Origin: an uncultured bacterium | GTDB taxonomy: Bacteria; Bacteroidota; Bacteroidia; Bacteroidales; Marinifilaceae | Direction: 5' to 3' | NCBI GenBank assembly: GCA_905215395.1 | Contig: CAJMQA010000039.1 | Span: 1 to 16,805 of the forward strand | Length of the DNA: 16,805 nucleotides | Shown here: piece after piece, positions 1 to 8,090 of the stretch | How positions within the stretch are numbered: position 1 is the stretch's first letter | Layout of the letters: the number at the start of each line of letters is the position of its first letter | Program-made: the position numbers and the translations under genes | Notes under the pieces: generated by a model | The model's database searches: none | Seen by the model: the letters and a program-made list of their open reading frames with translations, nothing else | What the model was told of the DNA's origin: nothing

Positions 1-562
1 TGAGATATTTCTGAAAAAGGAAAAATCCGGTATAGAGACGATGGCTTTGGCTGGAACGCGCCGGGCAGGAGAAACGGCGGAATGGGGAAGTAAAGAGGTG
101 GAAGAACAGGCTATCGTTGCAGAGTATATTTCTGCTTTATTGCCTGAGGCCGGAGGGTGGAAAGTGCAGGGCCCTTTTTCAAGAAGGGCTGGAAATGTTG
201 AACATTTATGCGCGACATTTGTTTCTGCCAGGCCTTTGAAAGAGGAGGAACTGGAAGGGCTCCGGCTGGCCTTACATCCGACACCGGCAGTTGGGGGATT
301 TCCCCGTGAAGATGCAATTGCTTTGATCCGGCAGATTGAGGGGGAAAAACGGCGTTATTACGCCGGATATTTGGGACCTTTACGGAAGGACAAGACATTC
401 TGCTGGTATGTGAACCTGAGGAGTATGGAGCTGTTTCCGGAGGCTGTGCGCCTGTATGTCGGAGGGGGGATTACTGCTTTATCCGATCCGTTACAGGAAT
501 GGGGAGAGACAGAACTGAAATCCGGAACGTTGCTGGATATCATGAAAAAAGGTTTTTGTTAA
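1..562 (+). CDS. menF: Isochorismate synthase MenF, C-terminal part (5' end outside window)
   Basis: The protein converts chorismate to isochorismate, the first step of menaquinone synthesis, in the cytoplasm. The reading frame is open from base 2 through the window edge, so the gene starts upstream and about 186 codons are visible. Chorismate-binding fold motifs seen in order are TMALAGTR, HPTPAVGGFP, the EGEKRRYYAGYLGP stretch, and GGGITALSDPLQEWGETELK near the C-terminus. The Glu of the QEWGETELK block matches the Mg2+-binding Glu of EntC/MenF (known for the family). The N-terminal part with the general-base lysine lies outside the window. An ATG at 41 is inside the conserved TMALAGTR block and is not the true start. 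menD follows after 32 bases, and that linkage favours MenF over EntC or salicylate synthase. Confidence 0.93.
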   Translation, partial: EIFLKKEKSGIETMALAGTRRAGETAEWGSKEVEEQAIVAEYISALLPEAGGWKVQGPFSRRAGNVEHLCATFVSARPLKEEELEGLRLALHPTPAVGGFPREDAIALIRQIEGEKRRYYAGYLGPLRKDKTFCWYVNLRSMELFPEAVRLYVGGGITALSDPLQEWGETELKSGTLLDIMKKGFC

Positions 563-594
563 TTTTGTAGTCTGAACAATAGGATTGATTTCAT

Positions 595-2295
595 ATGGAA
601 AAATTGACTTCCGATAAAGAAGGGATCAGGATATTGATAGAAATTTTGGTTTGTAAAGGGGTAACACGGATTGTGCTGTCACCGGGCTCCAGGAATGCCC
701 CTTTATTGATGGCTTTTGCACGGGAAAGGCAGATCACCTGTCATGTTGTGCTGGATGAGCGGAGTGCTGCTTTTTTTGCTTTAGGAATGGCTCAACAGAC
801 AGGACAGCCTATAGCATTGGCCTGTACTTCGGGTACTGCTTTATTGAATTATGCTCCTGCGGTGGCAGAAGCCTATTATCAGAGGATACCTTTGATTGTT
901 ATTTCTGCCGACCGTCCTTTGGAGTGGATAGATCAGGACGACAGCCAGACTATACGTCAATATGAAGTTTTTAAGAATATAGTAAAATCTTCCTATCAGT
1001 TGCCCGCAGAAATTTATTCTGTGGAAGAGAGATGGTATATCAACCGGTTGGTGAATGATGCACTGAATTGTGCTTTAAAGGGGAGAAAAGGGCCTGTTCA
1101 TATTAATATTCCCCTGCGGGAGCCTTTATATGGACAACAGCTCTGTTCTTCGGAAGAAACAAGGGTTGTGGAATTTGTTGATGCAGCTCCCGCGTTGGCC
1201 CAGGATACAATGAAGGTTTTGGCAGAAAGATTGAATTGTTGTAAAAAGGTTATGATCCTGGTTGGATTCCATGCTCCGGAAGAACATCTGACCCGGGCAT
1301 TGCATAAGCTGGCCGGTTTAAACCAAGTGGTGGTTTTGTCTGAAACTCTTGCCAATCTGGGATCAGTGCGTCATATCAATACTATTGACCGGGTACTGGC
1401 AACCTTACAGGAAGATGAAAAAAAAGAATTTGCACCCGAGTTGCTGATTACTTATGGAGGGCCTCTGATTTCCCGTCATATCAAGGCTTTTTTACGTCAA
1501 TATTCTCCGAAATGGCATTGGAGTATTGACAGGACAGAGCATCCGGCCGATACAATGAAGGTGTTGACCACCCAGATCAATTTGGAAGCAGAGGTATTTT
1601 TTCCTTTGTTGCAAGCGGAGGTGTATTCTTCCGATTCAGATTATGCAATGGCATGGCAGCGGAAGAAAGAGTTGGCTGAAAGGCGTCACAAGGCTTTTGC
1701 TTCTACGGTTCCCTGGTCCGATTGGAAAGCTTTTTCACAAATATTGCCTGCTTTGCCCTCAGGTTCTGCTTTGCAATTGGGTAATAGTACTCCGGTCAGG
1801 TATGCACAATTGTTTGTGTATCCTCAGGTGGGCAGAGTGGATGGTAACCGTGGAACCAGTGGGATTGACGGTTCAACTTCTACTGCTGTCGGAGCAGCGT
1901 GTGTCAATCCGGGAATAACAACCCTGATAACCGGGGATATGAGTTTTCTTTATGATTCTAATGCTTTGTGGAACAAATATCTTCCGGCACGGTTGAAAAT
2001 TATAGTGATGAAAAACGGAGGAGGCGGGATTTTCCGTTTTATTCCGGGACCATCTACACTGGGGGAATTGGAGGAGTATTTTGAAACCGGAAAGAATGTT
2101 GATGTGGAGGGGTTTGCCCGTTTGCATCGTTTTCAATATTATTATGCCGGCAATGCAGAAGATTTGCAAAGGAAATTAACGGAATTTTTCCTATGGAGCG
2201 GAACTCCCGCAATATTGGAGGTGGAAACTCCGCGTCTGGAAAATGCGGAGATTCTGAAAGAATATTTTAAGCAATTGAAAAATCAGTCAAAATAA
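595..2295 (+). CDS. menD: 2-succinyl-5-enolpyruvyl-6-hydroxy-3-cyclohexene-1-carboxylate synthase MenD
   Basis: This thiamine-diphosphate enzyme joins isochorismate and 2-oxoglutarate, the committed step of menaquinone synthesis. The length (566 aa) is normal for MenD. The pyrimidine-binding half has SPGSRNAPL at residues 29-37 (Ser32 and Arg33 correspond to substrate-binding residues of E. coli MenD) and LDERSAAFF with Glu55, the family's cofactor-activating glutamate. The ISADRP block at 103-108 and RGTSGIDGS at 419-427 are also typical. The thiamine-diphosphate/Mg2+ motif runs from GDMS at 447 to NGGGGIF at 474-480. The ATG at 595 has no strong Shine-Dalgarno, as is usual in Bacteroidota. 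It sits 32 bases after menF and 9 bases before menB, so it is almost certainly cotranscribed with them. Its first half lacks nothing expected. Confidence 0.97.
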   Translation: MEKLTSDKEGIRILIEILVCKGVTRIVLSPGSRNAPLLMAFARERQITCHVVLDERSAAFFALGMAQQTGQPIALACTSGTALLNYAPAVAEAYYQRIPLIVISADRPLEWIDQDDSQTIRQYEVFKNIVKSSYQLPAEIYSVEERWYINRLVNDALNCALKGRKGPVHINIPLREPLYGQQLCSSEETRVVEFVDAAPALAQDTMKVLAERLNCCKKVMILVGFHAPEEHLTRALHKLAGLNQVVVLSETLANLGSVRHINTIDRVLATLQEDEKKEFAPELLITYGGPLISRHIKAFLRQYSPKWHWSIDRTEHPADTMKVLTTQINLEAEVFFPLLQAEVYSSDSDYAMAWQRKKELAERRHKAFASTVPWSDWKAFSQILPALPSGSALQLGNSTPVRYAQLFVYPQVGRVDGNRGTSGIDGSTSTAVGAACVNPGITTLITGDMSFLYDSNALWNKYLPARLKIIVMKNGGGGIFRFIPGPSTLGELEEYFETGKNVDVEGFARLHRFQYYYAGNAEDLQRKLTEFFLWSGTPAILEVETPRLENAEILKEYFKQLKNQSK

Positions 2296-2304
2296 ATTTG
2301 TTTT

Positions 2305-3120
2305 ATGAGAGAGTGGAAAACAATCAAGGAATACGAAGACATTAAATTTGAGTTCTTCGAAGGCATAGCCAAGATTACGATCAACCGTCCACGGGTTTAT
2401 AATGCATTCCGTCCCCAAACAAATAAGGAGATGTTGGATGCTATGAACATATGCCGGGAGAGGAACGATATCGGAGTTGTTGTATTGACCGGTGCAGGGG
2501 ATAAAGCTTTTTGTTCCGGCGGAGACCAGCATGTTAAAGGGGTGGGGGGATATATTGATGAAAATGGTGTACCGCGTTTGAATGTTCTGGATTTACACAA
2601 GGCCATCCGTTCGCTGCCAAAACCTGTTATTGCCATGGTCAATGGTTATGCTATTGGTGGAGGTCATGTTTTACATGTCATCTGTGACCTGACGATAGCT
2701 TCTGAGAATGCACGTTTTGGTCAGACCGGTCCTAAAGTGGGTAGTTTCGACGGAGGATTTGGTTCTTCTTATCTGGCTCGTTGTGTGGGGCAGAAAAAGG
2801 CTCGTGAAATATGGTTTTTATGCCGTCAGTATACCGCCAGGGAAGCTGAAGAAATGGGAATGGTCAATAAAGTGGTGCCTTTGGAGCAATTGGAAGATGA
2901 AACGATAGACTGGTGTAAGACCATTATGAAAAGAAGTCCGATGGCGATACGGATGATCAAGCGGGCCTTAAATGCAGAACTGGACGGACAGCACGGGTTA
3001 ATGGAATTTGCAGGAGACGCTACCTTGATGTACTATCTGATGGCAGAGGCTCAGGAAGGTAAAAATGCTTTTCTGGAAAAACGTGATCCTGATTTTGATC
3101 AGTTTCCAAAATTCCCGTAG
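2305..3120 (+). CDS. menB: 1,4-dihydroxy-2-naphthoyl-CoA synthase MenB
   Basis: A crotonase-fold enzyme that closes the second ring, turning o-succinylbenzoyl-CoA into 1,4-dihydroxy-2-naphthoyl-CoA. It has 271 aa, close to the family norm. Seen motifs: FCSGGDQ (residues 69-75), the oxyanion-hole GGGHVLH (118-124), FGQTGPKVGSFDGGFG (138-153), and the diagnostic C-terminal block EGKNAFLEKRDPDF that folds over a neighbouring subunit. Gln140, Gly142 and Trp170 align with Gln154, Gly156 and Trp184 of E. coli MenB, the bicarbonate-binding set. By inference this is therefore a bicarbonate-dependent (type I) MenB. It follows menD by 9 bases and precedes menC by 13. Pathway order would place its reaction after MenE, so gene order here is not reaction order. 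Confidence 0.97.
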   Translation: MREWKTIKEYEDIKFEFFEGIAKITINRPRVYNAFRPQTNKEMLDAMNICRERNDIGVVVLTGAGDKAFCSGGDQHVKGVGGYIDENGVPRLNVLDLHKAIRSLPKPVIAMVNGYAIGGGHVLHVICDLTIASENARFGQTGPKVGSFDGGFGSSYLARCVGQKKAREIWFLCRQYTAREAEEMGMVNKVVPLEQLEDETIDWCKTIMKRSPMAIRMIKRALNAELDGQHGLMEFAGDATLMYYLMAEAQEGKNAFLEKRDPDFDQFPKFP

Positions 3121-3133
3121 AGGGCGACTGAGG

Positions 3134-4144
3134 ATGAGAAAAGCGGAATATCAGAAATATATGCTTCATTTTAAGGAAGCGGCCGGAACTTCCAGGGGGA
3201 TACTGACAGAGAAGGAAACTTATATTATCCGGATCTGGGATGACGAGCAACCTGAAATAAAAGGTGTCGGGGAATGTGCTTTATTCCGTGGGCTGAGTAA
3301 GGAGGATTGTCCTGGGTACGAATCCCGTCTGGCTGAACTGTGCCGTAACATAGACCTGGTAAGACTTGAAAATTTGGGAGAATGGAGTTCTCTCCGTTTT
3401 GGAGTGGAGATGGCTCTGGCAGATTTGAGTCATGGCGGGAAGGGTATCTATTTCCCTTCTGCTTTTACGGCGGGGCAGCAGGCGATAGAAATCAATGGAT
3501 TGATCTGGATGGGGGACCGGATGACAATGCTTCAGCGGATAGAACAAAAACTATCTGTAGGGTTCCGTTGTATTAAGCTCAAAATCGGGGCTATTGATTT
3601 TGAATCAGAACTGTCACTTTTAAAATATATCCGGACCCGTTTTGACCGGACGCAAGTGGAATTAAGGGTGGATGCAAACGGGGCTTTCTCTCCCGAAGAT
3701 GCTTTGGAAAAACTGGAGGCTCTGTCGGAATTTGATTTACATTCCATAGAGCAACCTGTGAAAGCTGGGCAGTGGGAGGTGATGGCTGATTTGTGTGCTC
3801 ACTCGCCTGTTCCGGTTGCTTTGGATGAGGAGTTGATCGGAGTGGCCCGGATGGAAGATAAGCGAAACCTGATTGCTGCCATACATCCGCAATACCTGGT
3901 ATTAAAACCGGCTTTATGCGGAGGATTTGCAGGTGCTTGCGAATGGATAGGACTGGCACAAAGAGCCGGGATAGAATGGTGGGTGACTTCTGCCCTGGAG
4001 TCGAATATCGGACTGAGTGCACTGGCGCAATGGGTGGCGACCCTGAATAATTCCATGCCTCAGGGGTTGGGAACCGGTCAGTTATATACCAATAATTTCC
4101 CTTCGCCTGTGGTACAGGAAGGGTGTGTTTTACTTTATCGTTGA
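3134..4144 (+). CDS. menC: o-Succinylbenzoate synthase MenC (enolase superfamily)
   Basis: The enzyme dehydrates SHCHC to o-succinylbenzoate. I chose the ATG at 3134 (336 aa) because the longer frame from 3065 runs into the end of menB and adds 23 residues with no family resemblance; the chosen ATG is 13 bases after the menB stop, preceded by GAGG at 3130-3133. Enolase-superfamily active-site residues are all present: KLK with Lys148/Lys150, metal ligands Asp180 (VDANGAF), Glu206 (IEQP) and Asp231 (LDEEL), and the second catalytic Lys258 (VLKPALCGG). SALES at 286-290 is the usual late-barrel motif. Within a men operon o-succinylbenzoate synthase is the only likely activity, although relatives include N-acylamino acid racemases and dipeptide epimerases. 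The stop is separated by a single base from the menE ATG. Confidence 0.95.
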   Translation: MRKAEYQKYMLHFKEAAGTSRGILTEKETYIIRIWDDEQPEIKGVGECALFRGLSKEDCPGYESRLAELCRNIDLVRLENLGEWSSLRFGVEMALADLSHGGKGIYFPSAFTAGQQAIEINGLIWMGDRMTMLQRIEQKLSVGFRCIKLKIGAIDFESELSLLKYIRTRFDRTQVELRVDANGAFSPEDALEKLEALSEFDLHSIEQPVKAGQWEVMADLCAHSPVPVALDEELIGVARMEDKRNLIAAIHPQYLVLKPALCGGFAGACEWIGLAQRAGIEWWVTSALESNIGLSALAQWVATLNNSMPQGLGTGQLYTNNFPSPVVQEGCVLLYR

Positions 4145-4145
4145 T

Positions 4146-5162
4146 ATGAGAATACGTTTGAACGGGCATATCTTTTCTTCGTTGACAGAGGTACGGGATT
4201 CTATAGGAGGAGAAGTTGCGGGTTTCCTGGAAGAGTGGTTGGATGAAAAGGCTTATGTAACCGGTCATACTTCGGGTTCGACCGGAAAGCCTAAAGAGAT
4301 CAGATTGAATAAGGAGGATATGCGGGCATCGGCCCGGATAACGAATGAGTTTCTGGGTATAGATTCAAACTCTGTTTTGTTTTTGTGTTTATCTGTGTCT
4401 TATATTGCCGGCAAGATGATGGTTGTAAGGGCTTTGGAGGCAGGGGCCGAATTATTGCTGGGAGAAATTACATCAAGGCCTTTGAGAGAAAGAAGCAGGA
4501 TGAAGATTGATTTGGCTGCTATGGTTCCTATGCAAGTGGAAGAGAGCCTGAAACATCCGGAAGAAAAACAGGTCTTGGCTGAAATCCGGCAATTATTGGT
4601 GGGAGGTGCGCCTGTTTCTTTGGAATTGGAGGAGGAATTGAAGGATATACCGACGGTTTGTTATGCGACGTATGGGATGACAGAGACAGTTTCCCATGTT
4701 GCTTTGCGACGGCTGAATGAAGGGGAGAACTATTGTGCTTTGGGAAAGATCACTTTTTCTATTGATAAACGGGGATGTCTTATTGTCCATGCCCCCCATT
4801 TGCTGGCTGGGGAATTTATTACGAATGATCTGGCAGAATTGATTGACGAACGGCATTTTAAATGGTTAGGACGTTATGACAATGTGATCAATTCCGGAGG
4901 GGTGAAATTTTTTCCGGAGTTGATAGAGGCTAAGATGGCCGGCTGTGTTTCCCGGCGTTATTTTATTACCGCCCGGCCTGATAAACGTTTAGGACAGCGT
5001 ATTGTACTGGTGCTGGAAGGAAAACCGCAAAGAAAGGTTGAGAAAATGCAATTGCTCCGTGCTTTGCGTTTGCGTCTTACTCCTTACGAAATGCCCAAGG
5101 AAATTCTGTATTTGCCTTATTTTTTTGAGACGGCTTCGGGAAAAATTATCCGCCGGGTGTAA
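4146..5162 (+). CDS. menE: o-Succinylbenzoate-CoA ligase MenE, short form
   Basis: An adenylate-forming (ANL) enzyme that activates o-succinylbenzoate with ATP and CoA. The start at 4146 lies one base after the menC stop, suggesting translational coupling; the longer frame from 4125 overlaps menC and is rejected. ANL motifs seen: ATP-binding loop TSGSTGKPK at 42-50, YGMTE at 176-180, GRYDNVINSGG at 242-252, and the C-terminal ASGKIIRRV with Lys333, the family's adenylation lysine. The protein has 338 aa, against roughly 450 in E. coli MenE. The missing part is the region before the ATP loop, which begins only about 40 residues in. All catalytic motifs remain, so I read this as a genuine compact form, not a broken gene. 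It is the last gene of the operon, 4 bases from the convergent transporter gene. Confidence 0.93.
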   Translation: MRIRLNGHIFSSLTEVRDSIGGEVAGFLEEWLDEKAYVTGHTSGSTGKPKEIRLNKEDMRASARITNEFLGIDSNSVLFLCLSVSYIAGKMMVVRALEAGAELLLGEITSRPLRERSRMKIDLAAMVPMQVEESLKHPEEKQVLAEIRQLLVGGAPVSLELEEELKDIPTVCYATYGMTETVSHVALRRLNEGENYCALGKITFSIDKRGCLIVHAPHLLAGEFITNDLAELIDERHFKWLGRYDNVINSGGVKFFPELIEAKMAGCVSRRYFITARPDKRLGQRIVLVLEGKPQRKVEKMQLLRALRLRLTPYEMPKEILYLPYFFETASGKIIRRV

Positions 5163-5166
5163 TATC

Positions 5167-6360
5167 CTAACCTAATGTTTTACTGTTTCTGCGGAAAAAA
5201 CAGAAGATGGTAAATGTAATGGAGATAATCACAGAAAAGATAAAAGGGAACGAAGAGGAAGCTGTATGGAACAGTTTTCCTATTCCCTCTATGATAAAAG
5301 GATAGGTAATGATAGCTACATAATTCATGACCATCACAAGGGATAAGGCGTAAGTTGCATTGGAGGTTTTAACTCCTGAGGCCGTTTTGTCATAGATAAT
5401 AGGTTGCATGATTCCGTAACCCAGTCCGATAAAAATCACTCCGAGGGTTAACAGAAAAAGTCCTGCTTTAATGGCAAACAATACCAGCCCGGCCGATAGT
5501 AAAACCAGGGATATAAAATTGGTATAATGATGAAACTGTTTGAGAATGCGGTTGATTAGAAGTCCCGGGAGGGTAATGGATAAAAAGAATACCGATATCA
5601 GTGTGCCGGATGTATCGTAATTTCCCAGTTTCAGATTGTGCATATAAAGGGACAGATTCAGGGGAACAGTAAGTGCCAGTAAGGTAATTAGATAGTAAAA
5701 TAGCATAAGTTTTACCGGCCATTTAAACTGATATACAGCTTTCATGTTTCCGGTGTCGGGAGTTGTGGGTGGTACCAAGGTATTTGTGGGGGGAGTATCA
5801 TCCAGGAAGAAAGCAAAAAACAGGGATACTCCTGAAATACAATATACCACAAAAGATAAATGCCAACTGATGCCTGCCAGAAATCCTGCAAATAGGGTAG
5901 CAATCACCAATGTAAAATTGGTGATTGCAGAAACATAACCTAACTGCCGGGTTCGGTATACTCCTGTAAAGTAGTCTGCCACCAAACCTGTAGAGAAGGG
6001 GATAACCAATCCGGCTCCGATACCTAGTAATGCGCTGATAATAAGCAATAAACCCATGCTGTTGGCAAACGGATAGATTATACTACAGGCAAAAAAGATT
6101 ATTAATCCGCTGATTAGTAATTTCTTCTTGTTGAATCGCAAGGACATATGACCTGCCAGTAAAATAAAAGGTATAATGATAAAAGACGGTAGGGATTCTA
6201 ACATTTGTAGTTGTAATTCGCTGGCGGTTTTGAATATGGATTCCAATTTTCCTAAGATAGGGGAAATGGCAAGTCCGGGTAGGGAGGTTACCATAGAAAT
6301 GGAATATATGGCAATCAGCTTTTGCAAAGAGAGAGTCCCCTGGCCTGTCTTAATTTTCAT
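5167..6360 (-). CDS. MFS transporter, substrate unknown
   Basis: A 397-aa integral membrane protein with about twelve hydrophobic segments, split by a hydrophilic loop around residues 190-210 (DDTPPTN...PDTGNMK) as in the major facilitator superfamily. A degenerate MFS motif A is visible between segments 2 and 3 (GHMSLRFNKKK, residues 70-80). A Gly/Pro-rich segment, GIGAGLVIPFSTGLVADYF (113-131), matches segments 4-5 of drug-efflux-type carriers. By inference it is a proton-driven importer or exporter in the inner membrane, possibly drug or sugar efflux. Nothing in the sequence decides the substrate. It is convergent with menE (4-base gap, no terminator hairpin seen) and divergent from the radical SAM gene across a 168-base region, so shared regulation with the latter is possible but not shown. 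Confidence 0.85.
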   Translation of the reverse strand: MKIKTGQGTLSLQKLIAIYSISMVTSLPGLAISPILGKLESIFKTASELQLQMLESLPSFIIIPFILLAGHMSLRFNKKKLLISGLIIFFACSIIYPFANSMGLLLIISALLGIGAGLVIPFSTGLVADYFTGVYRTRQLGYVSAITNFTLVIATLFAGFLAGISWHLSFVVYCISGVSLFFAFFLDDTPPTNTLVPPTTPDTGNMKAVYQFKWPVKLMLFYYLITLLALTVPLNLSLYMHNLKLGNYDTSGTLISVFFLSITLPGLLINRILKQFHHYTNFISLVLLSAGLVLFAIKAGLFLLTLGVIFIGLGYGIMQPIIYDKTASGVKTSNATYALSLVMVMNYVAIITYPFIIEGIGKLFHTASSSFPFIFSVIISITFTIFCFFRRNSKTLG

Positions 6361-6528
6361 ATTGTTATGATTAAAATTTAAAAACTGTACGGTTTATTTT
6401 TACGTTCTAACGCAGCAGAAGTAAAAAAGTTTATGAAATTCGTTTACTATCGGGAAAACTAACCGATTCTGCCGAAACCTATTTGCTGGTTTGCCGTTAT
6501 TAAGGGAGATAAATAAAACATACTAGCA
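6361..6528. promoter_or_regulatory. Divergent intergenic region between MFS and radical SAM genes
   Basis: This 168-base gap must hold promoters for both flanking genes. I find no perfect TAnnTTTG box in either direction. On the minus strand two 7-of-8 matches face the transporter gene: TAGTTTTC (complement of 6463-6470) and TAGGTTTC (complement of 6474-6481). On the plus strand TTTG-containing stretches occur near 6480-6494 but do not fit the box. These assignments are weak. Confidence 0.3.
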
Positions 6529-8079
6529 ATGAGAACATTTAAAAATCAGATGCAGGCTTTTGCCATCAAACGATTGTTGAAATATGTGGAACGGGATCCT
6601 GAGGTGAATGCTGCAAAGGCTTTAAAAATTATCCGTAAAATAGATATTGACGGTACTTATGGCTCATCCTGGAATGAATTGGAAAAATGTCTGCAAGATC
6701 CAGAGAACAACTGGACTCGTTTGGTAAAGAAAGCCTATACCGAATGGGATCCGCATGTACGGAAGAAGTTATTTGAAACTTTGATCTGTAATGCTGCCAT
6801 TATAGGAAACAGTGCTATAAAAATTACCAGTAAAAAATACGGAGTAAATGTTCCCTGGACGATATTAATGGACCCGACTTCGGCCTGTAACCTGAAATGT
6901 ACGGGATGCTGGGCTGCTGAGTACGGATATCAGATGTCAATGGATTTTGAGACGCTGAACCGTATTATTACAGAGGCTAAAGCTTTGGGAGTATATATGT
7001 TTATATTTTCCGGAGGAGAACCTCTGGTCCGGAAAAAGGATATTATAAAGTTGTGTGAGAAACATCAGGATTGTTATTTTCTGGCTTTCACTAACGGGAC
7101 ATTGATTGATGAGGCTTTTGCAGATGATATGTTGCGTGTCGGGAATTTTGCTCCGGCTATCAGTGTAGAAGGTTATGAAGCAGAGACAGATATGCGCCGG
7201 GGAAAAGGCACTTTCCAGGCTGTGATGCGGGCTATGGAGATTTTGAAGCGGAAGCGCCTGTTGTTCGGAATGTCTACTTGTTATCACCGCAAAAATGTGG
7301 ATGTAGTGGGCTCTTCAGAGTATTTGGATTTCATGATTGATAAGGGGGCTGCTTTTGTCTGGTATTTTACCTATATGCCGGTGGGAAGTGATGCTGTTCC
7401 TGAATTAATGGTAACTCCTGCACAACGTAAGTTTATGTATGAGCAGGTTCGTCTGTTCCGGAAAACTAAGCCTATTTTTGCTATGGATTTCTGGAATGAC
7501 GGAGAATATGTCAGAGGATGTATTGCCGGTGGGCGTTATTATTTTCATATCAATGCAAACGGAGATGTGGAACCTTGCGCATTTATCCATTATTCAACGG
7601 TAAATATTAAAAATGTCTCTCTATTGGAAGCTTTGCGTTCCCCTTTGTTTAAGGCCTATCAGGAACGTCAGCCTTTCAACAAAAATCATCTGCGTCCTTG
7701 TCCGCTTTTGGATAATCCGGGCAGCCTGAAAGAGGTTGTGTATGTTTCGGAGGCTTATTCAACCGATATGCTGAGACCTGAGAATGTGGATGAATTGACC
7801 GGAAAATGTACTACTACGGCTGAGAAGTGGGGAGTTGTAGCAGATAAGATATGGTATCAGAAACCTGAAAATCAGGAGATAGTTCCTGAGATTCGGAATG
7901 GAAATGGCCGGGATGCAAAACGTTTTGCAAAAGAACGGGAGGTTCGTGAGAGGGAGCAGGCTGGACGCGATAAGGAACGTGAAGGTATAGAGCGGAGACG
8001 TGAGCAGGAGTATAATGAACAGGAGAGAGAAGGGGAGAAAGGGAAGGTTAAGAAAGGCGAGAAGGCATTAAGTGTGTAA
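6529..8079 (+). CDS. Radical SAM protein with SPASM/twitch-like C-terminal cysteines and charged tail
   Basis: The protein has 516 aa. Residues 1-108 are a mostly helical N-terminal region. The radical SAM core follows, with the cluster motif C120-x3-C124-x2-C127 in the context MDPTSACNLKCTGCW, and SGGEP at 161-165 for S-adenosylmethionine. A second cysteine set (Cys331, Cys350 in NANGDVEPC, Cys391 in RPCPLLDNPG, perhaps Cys427) resembles the auxiliary iron-sulfur site of SPASM/twitch proteins. From about 459 to the end the chain is a Lys/Arg/Glu-rich tail with almost no hydrophobic residues, probably extended or coiled. Such enzymes modify peptides, cofactors or small molecules by radical chemistry, but no precursor peptide or partner gene lies next to it, so I do not name a substrate. 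It is expressed divergently from the MFS gene and converges on the methyltransferase gene with an 11-base gap. Confidence 0.88.
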   Translation: MRTFKNQMQAFAIKRLLKYVERDPEVNAAKALKIIRKIDIDGTYGSSWNELEKCLQDPENNWTRLVKKAYTEWDPHVRKKLFETLICNAAIIGNSAIKITSKKYGVNVPWTILMDPTSACNLKCTGCWAAEYGYQMSMDFETLNRIITEAKALGVYMFIFSGGEPLVRKKDIIKLCEKHQDCYFLAFTNGTLIDEAFADDMLRVGNFAPAISVEGYEAETDMRRGKGTFQAVMRAMEILKRKRLLFGMSTCYHRKNVDVVGSSEYLDFMIDKGAAFVWYFTYMPVGSDAVPELMVTPAQRKFMYEQVRLFRKTKPIFAMDFWNDGEYVRGCIAGGRYYFHINANGDVEPCAFIHYSTVNIKNVSLLEALRSPLFKAYQERQPFNKNHLRPCPLLDNPGSLKEVVYVSEAYSTDMLRPENVDELTGKCTTTAEKWGVVADKIWYQKPENQEIVPEIRNGNGRDAKRFAKEREVREREQAGRDKEREGIERRREQEYNEQEREGEKGKVKKGEKALSV

Positions 8080-8090
8080 GTAAAGTTTTT

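Noticed and set aside
3065..3133. Longer start for menC
   Set aside because: It would overlap the end of menB by 56 bases and adds residues without family similarity; the ATG at 3134 has a better position.
4125..4145. Longer start for menE
   Set aside because: It overlaps the menC coding end, and the ATG at 4146 directly after the menC stop fits coupled translation.
3591..4268. 225-codon open frame antisense to menC and the start of menE
   Set aside because: Low-complexity Pro/Gln/His-rich translation on the opposite strand of a gene with all enolase-superfamily active-site residues; a shadow of menC codon use.
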